64,000 nt of DNA, from positions 48,404,244-48,468,243 of the forward strand of contig CM043942.1 in assembly GCA_014529385.2 (NCBI GenBank), read 5' to 3'. Shown piece after piece: positions 58,341-64,000 of the stretch (its first letter is position 1; each line of letters starts with the position of its first letter). The DNA is from Adiantum capillus-veneris. Taxonomy: Eukaryota; Streptophyta; Polypodiopsida; Polypodiales; Pteridaceae. The position numbers and the translations under genes were made by a program. The notes under the pieces were generated by a model. That model was given only the letters and a program-made list of their open reading frames with translations. It did not search any database and was not told the DNA's origin.

Positions 58341-58629
58341 CCGGTGCTATATAGCACAAACCGTAGAAGACTATAAGGCACCTGTTATGCAAAAAATGGC
58401 ACTGACAGAAATTTTGCACAAAATGATGAAATAGCATGTGCAGTACTGCCTGTAGTGGAAACGGAGGCCGAAATGAGTCCAAATCAAAATTCTGAGCAGA
58501 CCAAGCTCTATGAGCTTACCCAAAATATTTTTCGACCTGTGAACGCTTGCCAAAGCTCACTGAAATCGGAGAAAGTGAGCAGGCATGTTCTGGAGCAGCT
58601 GGCAACTAAGCCCGGGAGGACGTGACCTG

Positions 58630-58642
58630 CTCTGATACCAAT
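58630..58642 (-). other. copia primer-binding site
   Basis: The reverse complement reads TGGTATCAGAGC, two bases inside the 5' LTR: complementary to the 3' end of initiator methionine tRNA. Confidence 0.93.
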
Positions 58643-58852
58643 TGTTGGAATTAGGGTTGCAGAGAAACACACACAGCTTGGAGAAGATGAAGGAAGCTCA
58701 AGGCACACAATAGAGAGTGTGTTACTTAGTGTGCAATTAAAAAATTGATAGCCCTAGAGTGATGGGCGTATATACAATGCACGGGGGAAAAAACCTCCTA
58801 AAGACGGTCCTAGTGTGTTCACACACATCACTACCACATGTATATGGTAACA
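58643..58852 (-). repeat. copia 5' LTR
   Basis: Upstream LTR of the minus-oriented element, paired with 53691-53917 and followed by the target duplication GAGAC. Confidence 0.95.
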
Positions 58853-58857
58853 GAGAC

Positions 58858-60500
58858 CCGTTGAAGACATGTGGATTCCTTTGTTCTGCCTCTCCAGCTC
58901 AATCACCCTATGGATGACGTCACACACTCTTTGTTGTTCTTCCTCTATGCTAGCAACACCCGTTGTGGATTGTAGGACATCTAACCAACCCACGTGATAG
59001 ATGTGACCTGTGTATAGGTCGGTTAGAGTTTTAGTTTGTAGTTCGTACTCCCAATTCTCATTTAGGAACGCTCCATCTAGGATTGAGGTGCTATGGGTGT
59101 CCTTTGAACTAGATGCAATGTGGCTCTCTATGGGTTGATCCTTAATGGTCACTAATTCAAGAGCACTCGATTGCTCTCCTAGCAAGGATATGGACATAGG
59201 GGATTTTTATTTTAACTCTCTTTGTTGCTCCACCTTGCGTAAGCTCTCAATTTCCTTTTCCCTAGCCGCAATGATATATCACTCAACCTCTTGCACTTTG
59301 GCAAGGCTTCTACCATCAGGTAATATAATCTGGAATAGCTCTGAAGAGTCAAAGGGTGCAATGAATAGAGTATTTACATGCACACTCTGCAAGAGCATGT
59401 GGTTTACGTTGGTCATGAATGGAGAATTTACTTCCCCACCCCCCTCATTTATATTGTTAGCTCTATGTTCGGAGCGAGTGGCTCTACTAAAGGTTTCCTT
59501 CTACTGACTAAGCACGCTCGGCCCTGACCATGGGCCCATGGCATGCATGTCTTGCCTTGAGCTATCAGGATTAGACATTGGGTAACCCTCCATGACATTG
59601 TAGTCAAAGGAAGAGTCACTAGACGTAATATGCGGGTCCTGAGTGGTACTACCTAGGTTCCCGCTAGGGCCCGGAACCTAAGGTAGGTGGGTATCGAGAA
59701 TTTGCGTAAGTCGAAATGCTCGCTAGTTTCTTGGCCTCTAGCACACGACTAGAGTGCAGATGCATGTGCCTTTGGCACCCTACAAGCGTCGACGAATACC
59801 CTCAAAGGTTAGCCGCTTGGATTTTTGGGCGTTTTGCACCCCTTTTTCACTCATTTTGATGTTTTTTAATGTCTTTTTACGATCGATTTTTTGATTAGAG
59901 CGTGTGATAGCTTGAAATGATTGTATCTCTCACGGGGTTGTGGTGTGTTTTACAGCACAACGTTTGGTTATCCGAGCTCCTATGTTCCTCAAAAGGGTCA
60001 ATTTTTACTTAGACGTGAGGCTAAAATAAGTAATTGCAAAGAGTGACTAAGGCCTGAGCCTGAGCGTGGGCTTGGGCTTGGGCTTGGGCCTGGGGAATGT
60101 TCCTGATTCCGGTCCTACCCTTTTTTTTTTTGGAATAAAGTTGTCGCGGTTGCACTGTGCGCGTGAGCACACACACACTTAACCTACCTATTTGCAACTA
60201 ATAGAGCTACCGTTACACACTAGCACACAACTAATTAACTAATAGATCTACTTACTGTACCTTACAGATCTAACATTAGAGATCTAATACTAATACCTTA
60301 AAGCTAACACCTTATGAACAAAAAACAGTACATTGCAGCAAAAAACTAACACCTTATTAACAGAAAATAGTACACTGTAGCAAAAACAAACTTCACAAAT
60401 CCTTCTCAACAGCCACACGCCTTCTTTCTCTACCTTTCCTACGTTTCACATTGCACCACAAAGCAGCATAGAGTGCTATTCGAGCTTAGTGCAGGGCATT
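58858..60500 (-). mobile_element. outer relic, gag N-terminal part and leader (fossil)
   Basis: Right-hand continuation of the outer relic. A minus frame at 59197-58858 has TDLYTGHIYHVGWLDVLQST and a glutamate-rich, coiled-coil-like end (VCDVIHRVIELERQNKG). From 59.2 to 60.5 kb I see leader-like sequence without a recognisable domain, including direct repeats (gttagcttta/aaaacagtacattgcagcaa) near 60.3 kb. Confidence 0.5.
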
Positions 60501-60522
60501 TCCCCGACAGCGGTGCCAAAAA
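60501..60522 (-). other. Ty3-type primer site of the outer relic
   Basis: The minus strand reads TTTTTGGCACCGCTGTCGGG, close to the TGGCGCCGTTGCCGGGG primer region common in plant Ty3/gypsy (Athila/Tat-like) elements. It fixes orientation and family of the outer relic. Confidence 0.7.
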
Positions 60523-60532
60523 TGGGCGCATT

Positions 60533-60757
60533 TGTCGCACATGTCAAAGCAAGGGACTTGCCGTACACTTTGTGCGAGCCACAAATGGATGCAAGCACAC
60601 AACCAAACTAATCTAGCAAACTCAAAAGAGCAAGGGTGTGCCACTCCCGCCCTACGCTCACCTTCGTGGAGAATTCCTCGCCGCAAAGAAGAGGGAGCTA
60701 CTGTCGTGCCACGCTCAACCACCTCACCGTTGCCATGCTGTCGCAATGCTCTCTCAC

Positions 60758-60795
<38 letters not shown>

Positions 60796-61071
60796 GCACA
60801 CACACACACACACACACAAGGAGATGAAGAAGAAGATGGAGATGGAGCAAGAGCACTTTTCAATTGCACAAATGAGAGAATAAGTGATTTTTAGGTTTAG
60901 GTGACTTTTATATGAGCTCACCCATTCACACTTGGGCGCCCATGCTTAGCCAACTAACCCTTGAATGTTCCAGTTAGAGTGCACCTCTCATCGCCGATCA
61001 CTCTAACCCTTTTCCTATTGGACCAACAAGCTTGGCCCATGACTACTAGAAGTGGACGCCAGTGGTTAACA
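60533..61071 (-). repeat. 5' LTR of the outer relic (fossil)
   Basis: On the + strand it runs TGTCGCACATG...GTGGTTAACA, so it has TG...CA ends in both readings. On the minus strand a TATA-like CTCATATAAAAG lies near 60910. It contains CT and AC tracts (60769-60819). It abuts PPR intron sequence at 61072 exactly where copy 1 is uninterrupted (tcattggaagg). About 539 bp. No partner LTR remains. Confidence 0.68.
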
Positions 61072-61698
61072 TCATTGGAAGGACACCTCAACGTTTCCTT
61101 TAAGAAATTTTGATATTTTCCTTTCCATATTTCATCATTGGATGAGCGCATGTCGCCTTGCCCTCCTTGAGATTGGACTTTCCAATTGTAAATTTATTGT
61201 TTGGAGGAGGGCATGTCCACATGCCCTCCCTGAGATTGCTGCAAATTTATTACTTGGAAGAGGGCGCGTCGACGTGCCTTCCCTGAGATTGCAATTAGCC
61301 TTGCTGAAATTCAAGATCGCAATCATGCCTCTCTCTTTTGAACGCAAAGATTCTGCTCATCAGATTCTCATGTCATATTAATGGCTCACAAACATCAACA
61401 ACAAGGTTGCGTGGTACCTCTGCTAGGCACATATGATTGTCATCACCATTTATGCTCACACCATCAACCTCTAAATGTAATGAATCATGTGGGCATATGG
61501 CATTGTTATCAACACCATGTGATTTGTCATGTAGGCAACACTTTGGATTTCCACCTGATAATTGTATGTCTATCAACAACATCAATGTTGGTACAACACC
61601 AATAAAACTTATGCTTAACACCCCCCTTGCAAGGCTGCCCCTCACACCTTGGGGGGGAAGGGGATCGGCAATGGCGAAGAAAGTAGGATTTTTCATTG

Positions 61699-61756
<58 letters not shown>

Positions 61757-62192
61757 AATTATCATCCACGAAGGTCAGATATGACCTATGGGACTGCAAA
61801 CAAAACATTATAGAGAGTTCTTCGAAGCGAGGGGGTTGTGAGATACATCTCAGTTAAGGACTGAGTGTCCGACAAGGGGTAAATAAAAGGAAGATAAGTT
61901 GAACAAAACCTATGGAGAGGGACCCCCCCCCCGAAAGAACGAAGTGCCACGAAGAAGAAGACAAACTTCAACAAAGATGATGCATTGTGTGCAGCTAGCA
62001 AGGCTAGCATTTAACTGCAAACCAATGAAATATTTTCATGAGTCATTAGTGATTTACCTCTTTACCTGCAGCTCATGTGAGCAACAGGCTCGAAGACAAA
62101 TCTTGATCTCTCGACTTCCTCCGCACCGCCTGAACCCAACCATAGCATCTCTCATTAAAATCACAAAGAGGCGCATGATTGAATAGGATGGT
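61072..62192 (-). pseudogene. PPR gene copy 2, intron and truncated first exon
   Basis: Matches 25399-26510 of copy 1. It carries three degraded palindromes (61144-61165, 61207-61228, 61260-61281), the conserved 75-codon frame (ending DVCEPLI), an (AG)n tract at 61704-61754 where copy 1 has (AC)n, a C run at 61923-61932, and the 3' end of the first-exon candidate (FNERCYGWVQAVRRKSR-like reading near 62150) up to the GTAAAG donor. The homology stops at about 62192, so the start of the targeting-peptide exon is missing. Confidence 0.75.
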
Positions 62193-62378
62193 GAGCGTAG
62201 GGAAAACCACGTGACCTAGTTGGGTGGTATTAACAAGCAAGTTTGGGCATGATTAAAGGCTTTGCTAGCATTTGTAAGGAGTACTCATAAAGGTGCTTTT
62301 GTGCTCTTTTCTTGTTTTTTTTAAAGGGATAACATGTCAAGCACGATGTTTGCCCCTCCTTTGTGGGTAAAAGTGTGC
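62193..62378. other. nothing recognised
   Basis: Short unique spacer between the PPR duplicate and repeat family C. Confidence 0.4.
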
Positions 62379-62866
62379 GCTACCATTTACAACATATATT
62401 AAACTATTTAAAAATTATTATTGAAGACCTTGAAATTGGAAAGGCGTGTGCCCGTCTAAAAAGTCAACCCTAGGCAATTATATGATCAAAATAAAAACAT
62501 ACTTTATTGCATGGACTCTTCTACTTATTCCTCCAAAACTATTCCCTTAGCTACTCAAAACTCCCAATGTTTGCTTACTCTTTTACAAGCCTAGTGATTC
62601 ATGCTATATTCTCAAGACAGATCTCTAGTTCAAAAGGTTCATTATGGTTTCGTTTGTGGCCTACGGCCCTGCACCTTTTATGTATGTATTTACTCTAAGT
62701 GCACGTATCCCAACTAAAGCTCCCAATGGAGATAGCCATATCTACTTGCCTTCTAGGCTCTAGCCGCTCTACTACACTTATGTAATGGAAATCCCTCATT
62801 GAATGTGAAAAATGCAAGGTAGCCTCAAGGTACAACGTGCTGACAATTAAGGTACTCATTTGTTGT
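62379..62866. repeat. repeat family C, copy 2 (empty site)
   Basis: Matches 38158-39062 minus the LINE tail. At about 62580-62595 ttttacaagcctagtgattc is uninterrupted. Similarity by eye is around 90%. Confidence 0.85.
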
Positions 62867-64000
62867 CTTCTATACTTCTATATTCTATCTATATCTATAC
62901 TATATATAATGCAGCTTAAAAGTTTTAAGGAAGGAGAGGGTATCCATGTGTCACTCATTGGCTCACTTCATTTGTTTGGCATGCCCAAAGGGCAAAGGCC
63001 ATAGTGTTGAGTTCTCTTTTTATTTGCTAAAATTAGAAAGAATAACTTTGGTGTTTAATAATAAAAATAATGAATGAGCACCATGATTGAGTTGGGTGGG
63101 CCGAGGAAAGGCTTGCAAGGCGAGGGTATGCTAAGTGAGGGTATCCTAGGTGAGTGGGGATAGATGAGGCCACGTAGGGTCTTGTGATTGGAGCGTTATC
63201 AGGTGGAGCTCAAGAAGGCCCCCCTATAAAACTTATAGGGTGGTCATAACTGGAGACCTCGTTTCGCTCGCCTACTCCCGCTTTGCGAGACCTCTGTGTC
63301 TGCATTACTTTTGGGTTCCGAGCCTGTGTCTGAGCTTGCGCGATGAAGACTAAAGCTTTGTTTGTTATGTTTTAGGTTAGGCTTCTGTTTGTAGAACGTT
63401 TGCCTGCTGTTCAGTGACGTCCGTGAGCTTATTTGCACAGATGGCGTGAGTACCTGCTGGCCTTGTTTTTTCTGATTTGCTGCTTGCGGTAGCCATCTAG
63501 GCGTTTGAAGGCACGCGCGTATCCTCAGTCGGTCTTTCCATGTGTGTCTTAAGTCGTTGTTCGACAGGGGATGTGTCATTGCTCCTCGAGTAAGCTGCGG
63601 AACCCTGCGCACGTTTCTCTGCTTGTGTTTTGGTGTTCCGTGTTAGGTGCTGCTTGCGTTAAGCGCTAGGGTTTGCCATGTGGACAGCGATGGTTTCGCC
63701 CCTGTTTTGTTCCCGAAGCACTGTTGTTGGTGCTGCGACTCGCTGATTCCGGCCAATTTATGCTTGCCCTCTGTCGAAGCACTGTCTCTGAAGAATGCTG
63801 CTTCGGCCCGATTCATGCCTGCCCTCTGTCGTCCTGATGTGTGCTACCCGGGAGAAGAATGGTGCCCCATTGTTCCATGCGATGGGAGGCATGTCATGCT
63901 TGACCTCTACTCGTCTGATGTATTCTACCCGTGAGGAGGACGGTGCCGGCTCTGTTAGATAGTGGAAATCATGTGAAATAGGCTGATGCAGGTGGTTGTT
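62867..64000 (+). other. GC-richer region with a TATA-like site; no gene recognised
   Basis: A terminus-like TCTATACTATATATAATGCA lies at 62894. CCCCCCTATAAAACTTATAG (about 63220) is a good TATA candidate, followed by CpG-bearing, GC-richer sequence to the window end. A frame at 63647-63934 contains two related units (ctgccctctgtcg, gatgtgtgctacccgggag / gatgtattctacccgtgag). It could be the 5' end of a gene continuing beyond the window, or the left part of another element. I do not recognise a product. Confidence 0.35.

Larger units (their letters stand above)
53691..58852 (-). mobile_element. Ty1/copia element, structurally complete but broken (fossil)
   Basis: LTRs at 53691-53917 (227 bp) and 58643-58852 (210 bp) start TGTTGG and end GTAACA on the + strand. 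A 5-bp target duplication GAGAC flanks it (53686-53690 and 58853-58857). On the minus strand the primer site TGGTATCAGAGC follows the 5' LTR, and a purine-rich tract ends at the 3' LTR. Between them, gag, zinc knuckle, protease, integrase, RT and RNase H are in copia order. About half a dozen interruptions break the reading. The LTRs differ by about five substitutions over 210 aligned bases plus one 17-bp length difference, so the insertion is fairly young, probably around a million years or a few million depending on the species' rate. Confidence 0.95.
48849..61071 (-). mobile_element. Ty3-like LTR-element relic with nested insertions (fossil)
   Basis: This block interrupts the duplicated PPR locus: the flanks at 48848 and 61072 match positions about 25203 and 25399 in copy 1. 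On the minus strand it starts with an LTR (61071-60533), a primer site (60522-60501), gag-like sequence in pieces, three zinc knuckles (50.2-50.9 kb) and a retropepsin-like segment (49.0-49.4 kb). RT, integrase and the second LTR are absent. It is broken in many places and interrupted by an LTR-like segment (51737-52790) and a complete copia element (53691-58852). Without these it is about 6 kb. About 195 bp of the PPR intron were lost at the left junction. It is older than the copia element inside it. Confidence 0.75.

Overview
The window is nuclear DNA of a land plant with a repeat-rich genome. The evidence is a BTB/POZ exon of a plant-type subfamily, pentatricopeptide-repeat (PPR) sequence, L1-type LINEs with plant ORF1 domains (DUF4283-like plus zinc knuckle), Ty1/copia and Ty3-like elements with plant primer sites, a Rep/helicase Helitron, and very abundant (CT)n/(AG)n and (AC)n tracts. 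I cannot name the species. A fern or other large-genome plant would fit, but nothing seen is decisive. No intact host gene is fully contained here. Almost everything recognisable is mobile DNA or gene relics.

Layout. 0-5.4 kb: no convincing gene; a primer-site scrap of an LTR element near 2.38 kb and small tandem duplications. 5.5-7.3 kb: an AT-rich satellite, about 12 units of about 152 bp. 7.6-10.25 kb: two related LTR fragments in opposite orientation. 10.8-11.7 kb: a decayed SWIM-zinc-finger protein fragment. 12.2 kb: a tRNA-derived SINE with a 17-bp target duplication. 12.56-12.70 kb: a near-perfect long inverted repeat just upstream of a BTB/POZ first exon (12.78-13.39 kb). 14.3-16.9 kb: a collapsed copia relic with two LTR copies, one holding a TIR element. 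18.9-22.4 kb: an old LINE. 22.8-23.2 and 27.3-27.9 kb: two members of one TIR family. 23.5-26.7 kb: PPR gene copy 1, broken. 30.1-31.8 kb: an unrecognised spliced gene. 32.5-38.1 kb: a Helitron with zinc-finger, Rep and helicase regions and a C-terminal endonuclease. 38.2-39.1 kb: a repeat that recurs at 62.4-62.9 kb, with a 5'-truncated LINE tail inside the first copy. 40.4-46.86 kb: a nearly full-length but broken LINE. 47.2-62.2 kb: PPR gene copy 2, split by about 12.2 kb of nested LTR-element fossils. That insert is a Ty3-like relic holding one LTR-like segment and one structurally complete copia element (53.69-58.85 kb, target duplication GAGAC). 62.9-64 kb: unexplained GC-richer sequence with a TATA-like site.

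The most notable items are: (1) the Helitron whose Rep/helicase is followed by an AP-like endonuclease domain, as in animal Helentrons, with a Myb/SANT-like segment at the N-terminal side; (2) the two PPR gene copies, which act as filled and empty sites and date several insertions relative to each other; (3) a series of long palindromes centred on GTCGAC, with ACGT cores, conserved in both copies; and (4) the 152-bp AT-rich satellite. All calls come from reading the sequence by eye; no database search was run.
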